Source: Selaginella moellendorffii (Eukaryota > Streptophyta > Lycopodiopsida > Selaginellales > Selaginellaceae). Taken from it: DNA of 64,000 bases. The stretch is taken from NCBI RefSeq assembly GCF_000143415.4, contig NW_003314265.1, positions 3,592,443 to 3,656,442 of the forward strand, read 5' to 3'. The notes beneath the pieces are model-generated. The model did no database searches. It worked only from the letters and a program-made list of their open reading frames with translations, and was not told the DNA's origin. The position numbers and the translations under genes were made by a program. Positions 47,028 to 57,506 of this stretch are shown here, one piece after another. The stretch's first letter is position 1; each line of letters begins with the position of its first letter.

Positions 47028-48635
47028 ATGGAGAGCTTGGCCACCGCTGATGAGCTTGCTAGCAAGCTGACAAGCTTCACCACTTCTAGGGATCTCAAGA
47101 GTGGCCAGAAAGTCCACGCGCTCATCTCCAACAGCCCTACACACAGCAATGATCGCTACCTTGCAAATCTGCTCGTGAGAATGTATGGCAAGTGTGGCTG
47201 TATTGCCGATGCGAGTGCCGTCTTTCATGGCATCCAGCAGCCGAACCTCATCTCTTACAACATTGCCATTGCTGCGTTTCTTGATAACGGAGATATCTCC
47301 AGTGCCAAGGAAATCTTCGACCACAAGATGCCACTTCATGACCAAATCACGTCCACACTCATTATAAGAGCGCTAGCAAGAGAGGGCCATCTTCACCACG
47401 CTAAAGCCGCATTTGATCGCGCACATGAACGCGACATTGTTGCCTGGACTTGCCTCGTTCAAGCATGTGCCAATAGCGGGCATTTCGTGCTTGCAAGGAG
47501 CCTTTTTGACCAAATGCCTTATCGTAGCATAATTTCGTGGGCAACGATAATTAGTATTTACAACACCAGTGATACTGTACATTTAGCTCAAAGCTTGTTT
47601 GATAGCATGCCCGAGTGGAATGTTGTAATATGGAATCTTTTGGTCTTCGCGTATGCTCAAACTGGCGATATGCTTGCTGCTTCTTTGGTCATGCAGCGTA
47701 TGCCCGAGAGGGACCTGGTAACATGGACAACCATGCTTCACGGATATACGCAGTGGCGCAACATAGATGGAGCCATATCCTGCCTCCATAAAATGCCGGA
47801 GTTGGATATGGTATCCTACACCGCCGCTATCCAGGCATATGCCCAAGACGGGCATGTCCGGAAGGCTGAGAATCTTTTTGCACGACTAGCTGAGAAGGAC
47901 CTCGTGTGCTGGAATACTATGGTAATGGGATACCTGGAATGTTTTGAATGCGAGCAAGCAAAGATCTTGTTTGATAGAATGCCAAGACACAATGTTGTGT
48001 CATGGAACGCGATGCTTTCACTTTACGGACAGACCGGCCACTTGGACGAGGCCAAGGGACTGTTTGAAATCATCCCCGAGCGGAGCATGGCATCATGGAA
48101 CCGGATGCTCCTCGGCTACGCCCAAAACTTCGACCTGGTTGGTGCAAAGGCGTTGTTTGATTCCATGCCTGACCACGATTTGGTGTCATGGAACACAATG
48201 GTGGTAGCATTTGCACATAGCATGCGATTTGAGAGCGCCACCCAGACCTTTTGGAGGATTCCAATGCCGGAGGCCGAGGCTTGGAACTCAATGGTGGCAC
48301 TGTGTGCCAAGTTTGGCCAAGGTGGGATGGCTATCACATTCTTCCACGAGATGCTATGCCAAGGGTTACTTCCGGACAAGCTAACTTTCACAAGTGTTCT
48401 TGCGTCCTGTGACCATTTGGGATTGATGGATGAAGCATGCCAGTATTTTCAATCAATGCTAATAGATTACGGTATGGATCCATGGAGGCAACACTACTCT
48501 TCCTTAGTTGGAATGTTGGGACGATGCGGCCAGCTTAAGAATGCGGAGGATCTGATAGAAAAAATGCCCTATGTGCCTGATTCAGTGGTTTGGGGAGCCT
48601 TTCATGGCACTTCTAGAATTCATAATGGAGGTTAG
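47028..48635 (+). CDS. PPR protein with short S-type repeats, C-terminally truncated
   Basis: Intronless frame of 535 codons; ATG 47028 (MESLATADELASKLTSFTTS). After a first P/L-like repeat (NLLVRMYGKCGCIADASAVF) nearly all later units are about 31 residues long (LARSLFDQMPYRSIISWATI; WNLLVFAYAQTGDMLAASLV; ILFDRMPRHNVVSWNAMLSL; ALFDSMPDHDLVSWNTMVVA), i.e. S-type. The end reads GLLPDKLTFTSVLASCDHLG, MLGRCGQLKNAEDLIEKMPY, SVVWGAFHGTSRIHNGG, stopping just where an E motif would begin; no DYW. A run of uniform S units is typical of lycophyte and bryophyte PPRs. It presumably binds organelle RNA. No clear transit peptide. Confidence 0.83.
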   Translation: MESLATADELASKLTSFTTSRDLKSGQKVHALISNSPTHSNDRYLANLLVRMYGKCGCIADASAVFHGIQQPNLISYNIAIAAFLDNGDISSAKEIFDHKMPLHDQITSTLIIRALAREGHLHHAKAAFDRAHERDIVAWTCLVQACANSGHFVLARSLFDQMPYRSIISWATIISIYNTSDTVHLAQSLFDSMPEWNVVIWNLLVFAYAQTGDMLAASLVMQRMPERDLVTWTTMLHGYTQWRNIDGAISCLHKMPELDMVSYTAAIQAYAQDGHVRKAENLFARLAEKDLVCWNTMVMGYLECFECEQAKILFDRMPRHNVVSWNAMLSLYGQTGHLDEAKGLFEIIPERSMASWNRMLLGYAQNFDLVGAKALFDSMPDHDLVSWNTMVVAFAHSMRFESATQTFWRIPMPEAEAWNSMVALCAKFGQGGMAITFFHEMLCQGLLPDKLTFTSVLASCDHLGLMDEACQYFQSMLIDYGMDPWRQHYSSLVGMLGRCGQLKNAEDLIEKMPYVPDSVVWGAFHGTSRIHNGG

Positions 48636-48780
48636 AGGTAAATTGGTCATGTGAGTAAATTCTAGAAAATGTTTAAGAAATAATCTTAAAGTGTTTTATA
48701 TTTAGGCGAATTTAAATATTATTACGAGTAAAAGTTGAAGAACCCTAAAAGGTTGGCAAGAGGTTTGACCGAAATTAAAG

Positions 48781-49908
48781 TTACACACAGCATTTTCGAC
48801 CGCAAGGGCTGTGCTTGTGACCCCCGAGAGCCTTTCCAGTCGCAAAAACCCGGTGGCAGTTCAGGCACTTAAAACCTCCAGTCAACCCCTTGTCAACGCA
48901 CACCACCTCGTCCTCCTCGTTAACGCGGTCAGCAATAATGTCAACGGGCACGTTGACCACTCCTGGATCGCCGCTGCTGGGGGGCAAGGCGTCCTCGATC
49001 TTGGTGCTGATGATCTTGCTCTTGCGCGACATCTTCCTCACGCAGTGGTGGGCGGCCAGCGCCGTGCTCGATTCAAACGCGAGCTTACACCGGGAGCACT
49101 CGACAACCGCCGCTCCCCCAGTCGATTCTCCAAGACGGCAACCATCCCCTTTACGAGATCCCTCCGCCACAGTGGCGGCGCCGCCGCCGCCAGTCGGATC
49201 AAGGGCCCGGGAGGAGCACTTGATCCTAATCTTCAATGGCTGCCACTGCGGTAATGGATCGTCATGGATTACAACCTTGGAAGAATTCTCCTCCCCCTCT
49301 TCCTCCATGGCCACCTCCTCGACCATCAAAGCTCCCATCTTTTTCTTCTTTTCCTCCTCCTCCCTGGCCCAGTGCCGGAGATAGACTTGCTCCAGGCTCG
49401 TGTCGCTCTCGTAGTCGGGCTCCTCGATCACCTCCTTGATTTTGATCTTCGCGGGGCTGGGCGGAGCGATTGCGGCGGCGGCCCTCGCGATCCGCGACTC
49501 CGGATGGCATCGCATGTGTCCCGACAGGCCTTTGATCGATACGAACTCCTTGCCACACTCCGGGCATGCGTGATCCTTGCCCTTGCTGCTCAGCTTCTTC
49601 TTCTTGATCTGCTCCTCCGCAAACTTGAGGTTCTTCTTAGGATTTGCCCTCAGCGCATACAACCCATTGCATCCCCCGGCCTGCTGGACGTCATCGCCGG
49701 AGCTCCGATCGTCATCCTCGCTGTGATCGAGGTCTTGGAACAAGCTCTCCTCGACCAGGCAGTGCCGGAGCTGGGGATAGGCCTTCTTCCGCTTGGTGCT
49801 CCTCACCAGATCCTTTTCATGACGATCCTCACCCACCTTTCCATTCTGCTGCTGCTGCCGCTCATACTCATGCTCATGCTCCACGATCTTCCTCTTCGCC
49901 GATCTCAT
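48781..49908 (-). CDS. C2H2 zinc-finger transcription factor, three fingers
   Basis: Intronless, 375 codons; ATG 49908 (MRSAKRKIVEHEHEYERQQQ). Fingers: CPECGKEFVSIKGLSGHMRC-H (about residues 114-134, with the plant-type GLSGH in place of QALGGH), CSRCKLAFESSTALAAHHC (about 266-285, atypical, with one ligand displaced) and CLNCHRVFATGKALGGHKHS (about 350-369, KALGGH). Basic stretches (KRKIVEHE, STKRKKAYPQ, KKKKLSSKGK) are likely nuclear signals; the middle is Glu/Lys-rich. Plant C2H2 proteins with QALGGH-like helices act in development and stress. Target genes unknown. No EAR motif (LxLxL) was seen. Confidence 0.85.
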   Translation of the reverse strand: MRSAKRKIVEHEHEYERQQQQNGKVGEDRHEKDLVRSTKRKKAYPQLRHCLVEESLFQDLDHSEDDDRSSGDDVQQAGGCNGLYALRANPKKNLKFAEEQIKKKKLSSKGKDHACPECGKEFVSIKGLSGHMRCHPESRIARAAAAIAPPSPAKIKIKEVIEEPDYESDTSLEQVYLRHWAREEEEKKKKMGALMVEEVAMEEEGEENSSKVVIHDDPLPQWQPLKIRIKCSSRALDPTGGGGAATVAEGSRKGDGCRLGESTGGAAVVECSRCKLAFESSTALAAHHCVRKMSRKSKIISTKIEDALPPSSGDPGVVNVPVDIIADRVNEEDEVVCVDKGLTGGFKCLNCHRVFATGKALGGHKHSPCGRKCCV

Positions 49909-50014
49909 GATCGATCGCGCAAGACCGAAAACCCTTTCCTCTTACAACGAATTAGGGCACACTTCCTTATGTTCCCGCCACAGCCAACTTGAATGAAAAG
50001 GTACTTCTATCACA

Positions 50015-50053
<39 letters not shown>

Positions 50054-50230
50054 TGGTTAAAAATTAGAGGCGAACAAAAATTCTTCTCTATGATCGACTG
50101 CGTGGTTTGATCTCTCTTCCTTGCGAAATTCCAAAGCTTTGCTGCTGTTAGCTTGAAGGGGAGGAAAAAACAAGACAAAAAATGGTCACAAAATGGTCAC
50201 CTTTGGACTAAAGGGAGCCCCTGAATTTTT
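49909..50230. other. zinc-finger gene leader and RKD 3' region, with (CT)n
   Basis: (TC)n microsatellite at about 50017-50050, i.e. GA repeats in the leader of the zinc-finger gene. No ORF. Confidence 0.6.
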
Positions 50231-52065
50231 TCACTGCTGCTGCTCTTGCTGCTCGGTGGATCCATCGTTGTGGGAAGAATCAGAGTTTCCACCGCCGCTG
50301 CCACCGTTTCTACAGGGAGCTACCGCTCGCCGCCGCTGCTTGTAGCTGGCTTTGAAGATTGCCTGGCGGAACCGCTTGGTCCGATCGTCCAGCTCCATCC
50401 CCGGGCTCTCCTCCATCTTCTTCTTCTGCTTCTCCAGCTCGTGAACTGCGTGGATCACCGGGTTTGGAGCGTTTCCATCCGAATCCTTGGCTAACTCCTG
50501 GCAAGTAAAGCCAGAAGTTCACGGAAGAACTTTCGACCAAGAACAAGGAAAGAACACTAACCTGGCTCTTGTGTATCAAGCTCTCGAGGCTCTTGAGCTT
50601 GCGGTGAGGCCACCGGGGGATCCCAAACTCGCGGCACCGCTTCTTGAGCACGGTGAGGCCGACTTTGAGCTCCTTGGACGCCTGAGTGATCGGCATGGTG
50701 AAGTAGCGGGAGAGATCTTCGAGGCTTATGTCCATCATCCTCTCGGTTGGGCCGCGAAAGCCACTGCACGTCACCTTGTTGCTCACATCAACCAGGTCGT
50801 TTGCTCCGTCGCAAACGGTGACTATAGCACCTGGATTGGCGTTACCATCGCCACCGTCGCCACCACCCTCGTTTCGGTTGAATCCAATCGAGCCTCCCGA
50901 GGGACTCCCGACGCTCTCGTCACCGCAGTTGGATCTTTGCTGCTGCTGCTGCTGGGGCTGTTGTTCTTGCTGGCGGTGATGGTGGTGGTGGTGGTGGTGG
51001 TGGTGGTGAGGGTGACTGTGACTGTGACTGTGATGGTTATGGTGGTGGTGGTGGTGATGGTTGGCGTCAGAGTCGGCGCCGGAGATGCTAGCCCGGTTGA
51101 ACAAGCTGCTCACGCTTGACGAGGACGAGACGTCCAGGTGGTGATCGGATAAGTTATTTGCCTGAAAAGAGGACTGCTGCTGCTGCTGCTGCTCTGGTAG
51201 GTGATATTGTTGTTGATGATCTTGGTGATGGTCATGTTGTTCTTGATGGTGGTGATGTTGGTGATGAAGATTTTGTTGTTGCTGCCTAGGGACTAAGTTT
51301 TGCTGCTGCGAGCTATGGTGGCTTAAGTTCCTGATTGACACCGCACTTGACGTGGGACTTGGAATGGTCTCTAGACCTACAAAAGAAGATGGACCACATT
51401 GGAAATCTACAAGTCGATCGAGGAAATACAAGGTCACAAACACAAAACAACATGCACCAAAACGAGTGTTTTTCACAAGTTCCATGAAATCGGTCCACAG
51501 GCAACGCTTGGAAAACAAAAGAGAAACCCAAAGATCTTAAGCTCTAGAACCAATTGACAAACTAATTGTTTTCCAAGTTCCATGACGACTCTTGCAAGTT
51601 CGAGACAAACAAACGAGATCAAAAGAGAGAGAAATCGCACACGCACGCAACGCAAACTTAACGAGCAAAACGAAGAAAAAACAAGAAGAATTCGAACAGA
51701 GACTCGACAAGAATTCTTTGCGTACCTTGAGCGGCAGGAGCGGCACAACAATGCGGCTGATCCTTACTAGACGTCCACGACGAGTCCATGATACACGAGT
51801 CGAATCCACCGGGGCTGGCCAGCTCCAAATCGGATCCCCACACCGCGGCATCGAGCAAGAAGTAGGGACTGGATGCGAGCTCCAAATCCCCACCCCACCG
51901 ATTAAAGTGCTGCTGCTGCTGCTGGATCATCTGGACGTCCGGCAATTGGAATCCTGCTCCGCCACCCCCGGCGGCGCCGCCAGCTCCACCACCACCACCA
52001 CCACCACCCCCTCCTCCCTCGCAGTTCCACATCTGGGCGGTGAAGATAGAAAAGAATTCTTCCAC
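50231..52065 (-). CDS. RKD: RKD-type RWP-RK transcription factor
   Basis: Three exons: about 52065-51726, 51376-50562 and 50497-50231. The start is ATG 52065 (MEEFFSIFTAQMWNCEGG) or the in-frame ATG 52032. The RWP-RK domain lies at the end of exon 2: ISLEDLSRYFTMPITQASKE, LKVGLTVLKKRCREFG, IPRWPHRKLKSLESLI, with the invariant RWPHRK. A coiled coil in exon 3 (HAVHELEKQKKKMEES) is followed by a basic tail (KQRRRAV). Outside the domain the protein is low complexity: a run of 11 Gly at the start, long His and Gln runs (about residues 160-300) and Gly/Asn stretches. Size and the lack of a PB1 domain mark RKD rather than NLP. RKD factors control egg-cell and gametophyte identity (established in Arabidopsis and Marchantia). 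Confidence 0.87.
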
Positions 52066-53972
52066 GTCGCAATGGAGAATGCGGGGGAAAGAGCGAGAGC
52101 GAGAGAGAGAGAGAGAGAGAGCAAGAGAAGATAAGGACGGTCGTTCGCTTTGCTCGCTTGCTTCTAGCGATGGTCTGAGAGCGATGGCGAGAGCGATAGA
52201 GCCAAGAGCTGTGAGGGAGGAGGACGAAAACGATGGGCTGCGAGGGATTGGAAGCGACCCATCAAGGATCAGGGGGATGGATCAAGAAAACCATCACTTG
52301 GGTACGGAGCTCTGGGCGAATGTGATAAGCGACCACTGTGCTCGAATTCCTCGGACGAGAGAAAAGAGAAGCCAGCACAGTGATCTCTCGCTCGAAGAAG
52401 GAAGAATCATTCCCGTCTCTCTCCCTCCCTCTCTCTCGCTTCTCTCACTCTCACCGATCTCGAGCTCTCGCTTGCTGGCGATCGAAGCGCGGCATCACAG
52501 TGGCGCGCCGCGGAGCTCCCAGAGTGTTGGGAAGGAGCCCGAGAAAGAATAGGGAGGTGGCGGCGCCCTTCCCGGGCGAGGGGCCAGGGAAGAATTTCCC
52601 CAAGCGTCGATGGGGACAAAAGGGGACAACCAACAGCGGCCCAAAGATGGGTAGCGATCGAATCGTGGCCTCGCTGCTTCGCTGCCTCGCCACTGACCTA
52701 AACGGAATGCCCGCTGCCGCCGCGATCATCACTCCAGCCATCCATTGTCGCGCCCCGGGGGTCAATCGCGCCCTTCCAGCTCCTCGCCGCCGCCGCCGCC
52801 GCCAAAGAGGTGGTGTTGTCGCATTGCTCCCCAGGATAAGTACTACGTCGATCCTCGCCTGCCCGGCGACGCGGTGGATCGATGGTAGCTCCCCTTTACA
52901 CACGGGCGGATGGATCAGCAGTCCAACGTTTGGATGTCGCGAGAATGGGAGCAGGGTAGAAGAAGAGAGGGACTTTAAAGTGGAGACACACACAACAACA
53001 CACACAAACACAACGCACACACACACACACGCGCGCATGAATGGTGGGGATGCCCATGAGTACGGCAGATCTGGAATATGCCGTGGGCACCCCCGTACGG
53101 CACGCACGTTTCGTACGGAATGGCATATTCGCGTACGGCTGCCGCTGGAGTTTGGTTGGAACCTGCTCCTCGCGGTCGGAGCTTGGACGAACAGGGCATG
53201 TGTTTGCCCACCTCTCTCTCTCCCTCTCTCTCGCTCTCTCTCGGATAGATCGATCGCAGCTAACTTGGCGGAATGCTCGTATTCTTTGTGTTTTTCTTGT
53301 TGGCCATGAATGAATGTATCAATTGGGTTTCGTCGTGTCGATCCATCAGGAAGACCGTGCTTGTGTGTGGTGTACTGTGGATTCGAGAGGAAATATACAT
53401 ATCGAAAGGACGATCATCACTGAGGTTTCCAGTCCGTACGCCACTCACTTGGATCCCATAGAATAGTGGCATTGGCTTGGGACACTGATTATATTGGAGG
53501 ACAGGGCCAGCTTTTTCCGCTCAATAAGAAACTCAATCGACACTATTTTTCTAAGAGTTGTTAAGTGCTTCCTAGGCGCTACTTGTAGATTGATCATGGC
53601 ATGCTGCCCGGAAAATTTTCGTTCCCGGGCTGGGCAGTCAATCTCTGCAAAGTGACAACTTTAGGCCAGAAAACAAACATCTTTTCGAGGAATGAAGATT
53701 CCAATGCGGCAATGCCCCATGGAGAAAATGTATTTCCCAAAGGGGCCCGAAGTGAAAGCCTACAGTGACGAATCTTAGGCGAATAAACAAATGCCCGCTT
53801 TGTCATTGTCCAAAACACCAACATCGCCACCAAAGCCAATTGTCTTGTGGCTGTTGCTTTGACAAAAACTTTTGGTGTTGATCCACTTAGCTGTTGATCT
53901 TTAACCGAAGACGCAAAACTTATGACTTACATGTCAAGCAACGCTTGTAATGTGATGAAATCGAAGAAGAAA
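52066..53972. promoter_or_regulatory. RKD upstream region, with microsatellites and CGTACGG repeats
   Basis: No supported gene in about 1.9 kb. (GA)n lies at about 52100-52125, CT-rich runs at about 52415-52450 and 53210-53245, (CA)n at about 52985-53035, and a hairpin-like CGTACGG cluster at 53059-53138. Open frames here follow the simple repeats. Confidence 0.4.
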
Positions 53973-54046
53973 CACTCCCGGTGGGACTCGAACCCACAAT
54001 CCCTTGATTAGAAGTCAAGTGCCTTGTCCAATTTGGCCACGAGAGC
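53973..54046 (-). tRNA. trnR-TCT: tRNA-Arg (anticodon TCT)
   Basis: The 74-nt minus-strand sequence folds as a tRNA. Acceptor GCTCTCG pairs with CGGGAGT (two G-T wobbles), discriminator G. The anticodon stem CTTGA/TCAAG closes the loop CTTCTAA, so the anticodon is TCT. The T arm contains GGGTTCGAGTCCC (B box), and the D arm has TGGCCAAATTGG (A box). No intron and no encoded CCA, as for nuclear tRNA genes. Confidence 0.93.
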
Positions 54047-54159
54047 AAGTGCTATAGTCGTGGCTGCTAGCTTCGTTGAATCGATTCTTTGATTATTGTT
54101 AAGATGAACGTAACGAAGTTGGTTTGCGACAACGAGTATTCTTTAGTTTTCAATTTCAT

Positions 54160-54592
54160 CTACTCGAAGAGGTTCTTGAGGGATTCAATGCGCGGGTGAT
54201 GGCTTCCTTGTTGACAGCAGCCTCTTTGGATGGATCGGCTTCATCTCGTACGTCCATTCGACCAGCGTCTGCGCATCCCCGCCGTCCCCTTGGCTGGAGA
54301 GCGCCAACATAGCTGCGCCAGAGCTTGTTAGCATCCACGCGATTCTTCCTCGAACTCCAACAGCCTCTCACTAGCATAGACGATCTTGCTCCCATCCGGC
54401 TGCTCAACCGTGAAGCGCCTCACGCAGCCTGGAAATTGGCGATTCCCCGTGCGTGACCGTCATCTCCAGGCCGGGGAAAGAGAGCGCTGGCCCCGCCCAG
54501 TCTAGAATTCCAGCAAAATCACGCGTGGCATTCCATACCTTGTCGATTGGAGCTCGGATCGCTGCAGAAGCTCCTCCTCGCCAGATCTCCAT
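54160..54592 (-). pseudogene. broken tandem copy of the SRPBCC gene
   Basis: Reads like the intact neighbour at 55130-55606: MEIWRGGASAAIRAPIDKVW, ATRDFAGILDWAGPALSFPG, LEMTVTHGESPI. It then loses frame at about 54430 (a one-base change near the GCVR motif), followed by further shifts and an internal stop. The end still shows IESLKNLFE-like sequence before the stop at 54160. So it is a recent, non-functional duplicate. Confidence 0.8.
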
Positions 54593-54907
54593 CGTGGGAA
54601 AACACTCCTCCCGTGCGCCAAGTTTTGTTCTCGCGGCAATTTGTCCTTTCCTGGGCTCCTCGATTACACTAGATTTTGGCGCGAAAGGTTTTTTTAAATT
54701 TGCCATAGCCCTAAAAAATTTAAGTAACCCTAGTTCTGGTTCGCCATCTCACTAAACGAGCTTAGCCAATCCTCGCTAAGCTTGTCCATTTCTTCTCTCG
54801 ATATTTCGGAGATTCCTCTCTTTATATTTCGGGAGAAATCCCTGCCCCACCTTGGTCTCTGAATCTCGGGTTCGATCCTTCTTTATAGATAAAATAAAGT
54901 AAGGAAT

Positions 54908-55050
54908 ATTCATGTCTAGATGGGAAGAAAAGGCCTAATTTCACCCAGCCACTTACTTTTTGGGACAAATAAAGTATCTGCCAGTCTTACTCGAGGATCT
55001 TCTTGAGGGATTCGATGCAGGGGTGGTATAATCCCATAGCTTCCTTGTTT
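54908..55050. repeat. 143-bp tandem duplication, copy 1
   Basis: Almost identical to 55051-55193. It begins ATTCATGTCTAGATGGGAAG and ends TTCCTTGTT. It carries a relic of the last codons and 3' flank of the SRPBCC gene, without the rest of the gene. Confidence 0.9.
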
Positions 55051-55193
55051 ATTCATGTCTAGATGGGAAGAAAAGGCCTAATTTCACCCAACCACTTATT
55101 CTTTGGGACAAATAAAGTATCTGCCAGTCTTACTCGAGGATCTTCTTGAGGGATTCGATGCAGGGGTGGTATAATCCCATAGCTTCCTTGTTG
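55051..55193. repeat. 143-bp tandem duplication, copy 2 (contains the real SRPBCC 3' end)
   Basis: Partner of 54908-55050, offset exactly 143 bp; only a few base differences by eye. Confidence 0.9.
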
Positions 55194-55606
55194 ACAGCAC
55201 CTTCTTTGGATGGATCGGCTTCATCTGCCGGGATCTCGTACGTCCATTCCAGCAGCGTCGCTGCATCCCCGCCGTCCCCCTGCCTGGACAGTGCGAAGGT
55301 CGCGACATAGCCGTCCAAAACCTTGTGATCATCCACGCGATACTTGAACCTGTGCTGCTCCTCGTCGAATTCCAGCAGCGTCTCGCGAGCCAAGACGATC
55401 TTGCCCCCATCCGGCTGCGGGACCGTGAAGCACCTCACGCAGCCTGGAATTGGCGGTTCGCCGCTCGTGATCGTCATCTCCAGGCCCGGGACCGAGAGCG
55501 CTAGCCCCGTCCAATCTAGAATTCCAGCAAAGTCACGGGTAGCTTCCCATACCTTGTCGATTGGAGCTCGGATCACTGCCGACGTTCCTCCTCGCCAGAC
55601 CGCCAT
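55130..55606 (-). CDS. SRPBCC (START/Bet v 1-like, polyketide-cyclase-like) protein
   Basis: Intronless, 158 codons; ATG 55606 (MAVWRGGTSAVIRAPIDKVW), stop at 55130. The order of elements is that of small plant SRPBCC proteins related to lachrymatory-factor-synthase-like and polyketide-cyclase-like families: APIDKVWEATRDFAGILDWT, then PGCVRCFTVPQPDGGKI (the GCVR turn), LLEFDEEQHRFKYRVDDHKV (the E..D....F.YR strand), EWTYEIPADEADPS and a last helix GLYHPCIESLKKILE. The fold makes a hydrophobic pocket; the ligand is unknown. No signal peptide. It is followed (downstream, toward lower coordinates) by a broken paralogue and a partial duplicate of its 3' end. Confidence 0.83.
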   Translation of the reverse strand: MAVWRGGTSAVIRAPIDKVWEATRDFAGILDWTGLALSVPGLEMTITSGEPPIPGCVRCFTVPQPDGGKIVLARETLLEFDEEQHRFKYRVDDHKVLDGYVATFALSRQGDGGDAATLLEWTYEIPADEADPSKEGAVNKEAMGLYHPCIESLKKILE

Positions 55607-55772
55607 GGTCGCAAGAACACAGCCGTCTGCGCTAAAGTTCTACTCGCGGCAGAATTGTCGTTTCCGGGGCTCCTCGATTCCTTCTCGCAAAATGTTAAAA
55701 TAGAGTGGCGCGAAAAACCCCTAGTTCTAGGGCTGACGTCAGTACCATCTCAGGTAGAAAGCCCTAGTAGCG

Positions 55773-57506
55773 ATGGCGACGACGGTGGGGCTTGTGGCGG
55801 CGGCTCTCATCGCCGGGGGAGGATCCGGAGCCAAGATCTTCACGAAATCCAGCGCCAGGTAAGTGGTTTCCTTCACGCTCTAGGATCTGAATGGAGCGCG
55901 TGGTAGCAGGCTAAGATCTTTGCGGCTCGACCAGCAGCTATGGTGGTGTCTGGCTGTGATCTCGGTCGTTGCGATTCTGGGCCAGGAGGTGGCGCGGACA
56001 TCCGCGTTTTCTCCAGTCCCTGGCAGTGGGGCGACCGATTTCGATGGCTTTGGAGACGAGCTGGATGAGGAATTTGATGGAGAAGCGCCGATTGTGGTGC
56101 CTCCACACGCCGTAAGACGTCCCGGCTTCGAGACCGACCGCGGGCCTCCGGCAGCTCATCATCCGTTCGAGAAGCCGGAAGTGGACCGTGAGGAAAGAAT
56201 CCAAGAGCCTGTTGCGAGCGTGGAAAAGCCTCGGAGGCAGCAGGAGCAGTGGGACGAGGATGAGTTCGAGGGCTTGCCGAGTGAAGATCCGGAGCCGGAA
56301 GAAGCTGCTCCTGCAAAGACTTCGCCAAGCCCGAGTAGCAATCGCCGAGCTCCCAGCGGTCCTCAAAACTACTACATGGAGGCCTTCTCGGTGGTGTTCT
56401 TGGTGGCTTACGCGGCGAAGTACTTTTTTGGAAGGAAGGAAAACGAGAAGATTGCCTTGGCCTGGGCTGGCGAGTACGCAGGCAAAGGCAGCATCTTCGA
56501 GAAGAACTTTAGCTTGTTGGGGATCGGAGAGGCGGAGGATGCGGCGCTACTCATGAAGGAAGGGCAGAACGTTTTCAAGTTCTACGCTTCTGGGAGGAGG
56601 TACTGCCAGGGAATGCTCGCGACGATGGAGCTTAAGAACAGGCAAGACTTAATCTCTTGCCTCTGGTACTACGTGATGCCGGCGAAAGACGAGATTACCA
56701 TCCAGGTCTTCATGAACGACGAGAGCATGGACAACGTTGTCGCGGCAGTGGCACGTCGAAAGAATGCCAAGGCGATGAGCAAAGACGTACGAGATTTGCA
56801 GCAGTTTGCGACCATCTTGACGCCGTCCTCGCGAGGTAAATCCTTGTCTGAGGATCTCGCAGTCATTGCAGAGTCGCGGGAAGTCTCGAACGATTTGCTC
56901 ACCGACGCGGTTTTGGATATGGTACGTAACCATCTATCATGGTTTTTCTTTTTCTTTCTATAGATTTCGATTATTCGAGATGACAGAGTATGAATTTGGC
57001 AGGCCCTTGGAGAGAAGACGTTCAAAGAACACGGAGCCAACTTTGTTTCTCTTCACTTGTCGGATGTGTATCCCCTCGGTGTGCACAGGAAGCTCCTCCA
57101 GTTCAAGTTTTATCTCCCGCCTGCAAACCGCATGGGAGAGATTTCTCGACTGATCCAGATGGTTCCTCATTTCATCGATGCAGTTGGCCGCTACAAACTT
57201 AGTCCACAGGTGGTAGTTTCTTTCGAAGTTTCCTGCTAAACGTTTCAATTTCTCGCTTTGTTTAATTCCCTGCAGGCTCGGGCGAAAGTCGACCCGGCAA
57301 GGCAAAAGTCGCAGCAGGAAGCGTTGAAGCAGGCCCAAAACGCTCGCCACGAAGCCATGACTCGCAAGCGAGAGGAGAAACGAAGGGCCGCCGAGGAGCT
57401 CGAGTCGCGCTTGAGCCCCGAGGCCCTCCGCAGGAAGGAAGAGAAGGAGCGCGCGAAGCAGCTCAAAAAATCCATGCCAAAGATGAGGATGACCCGAGCT
57501 CACTGA
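55773..57506 (+). CDS. CCDC47 homologue (ER multipass translocon factor)
   Basis: ATG 55773 (MATTVGLVAAALIAGGGSGA), short first intron (about 55861-55910). A hydrophobic segment (LWWCLAVISVVAILGQEVA) acts as signal or anchor, followed by an acidic lumenal part (FGDELDEEFDGEAPIV; WDEDEFEGLPSEDPEPEEA). A second membrane segment YYMEAFSVVFLVAYAAKYFF comes before the globular domain (WAGEYAGKGSIFEKNFSLLG; FKFYASGRRYCQGMLATMEL; QDLISCLWYYVMPAKDEIT). The C-terminal coiled coil is Lys/Glu-rich (ARQKSQQEALKQAQNARHEA; RRKEEKERAKQLKKSMPKMR), as in CCDC47, which contacts the ribosome with its coiled tail (established for animals). Plant members were listed as DUF1682 proteins. About four exons. Complete by comparison. 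Confidence 0.85.

Noticed and set aside
49264-49992. 242-codon plus-strand Leu-rich frame
   Set aside because: Antisense of the C2H2 zinc-finger gene.
52338-53309. 323-codon plus-strand frame upstream of RKD
   Set aside because: Follows CT/CA simple repeats and has no known domain; likely promoter sequence open by composition.
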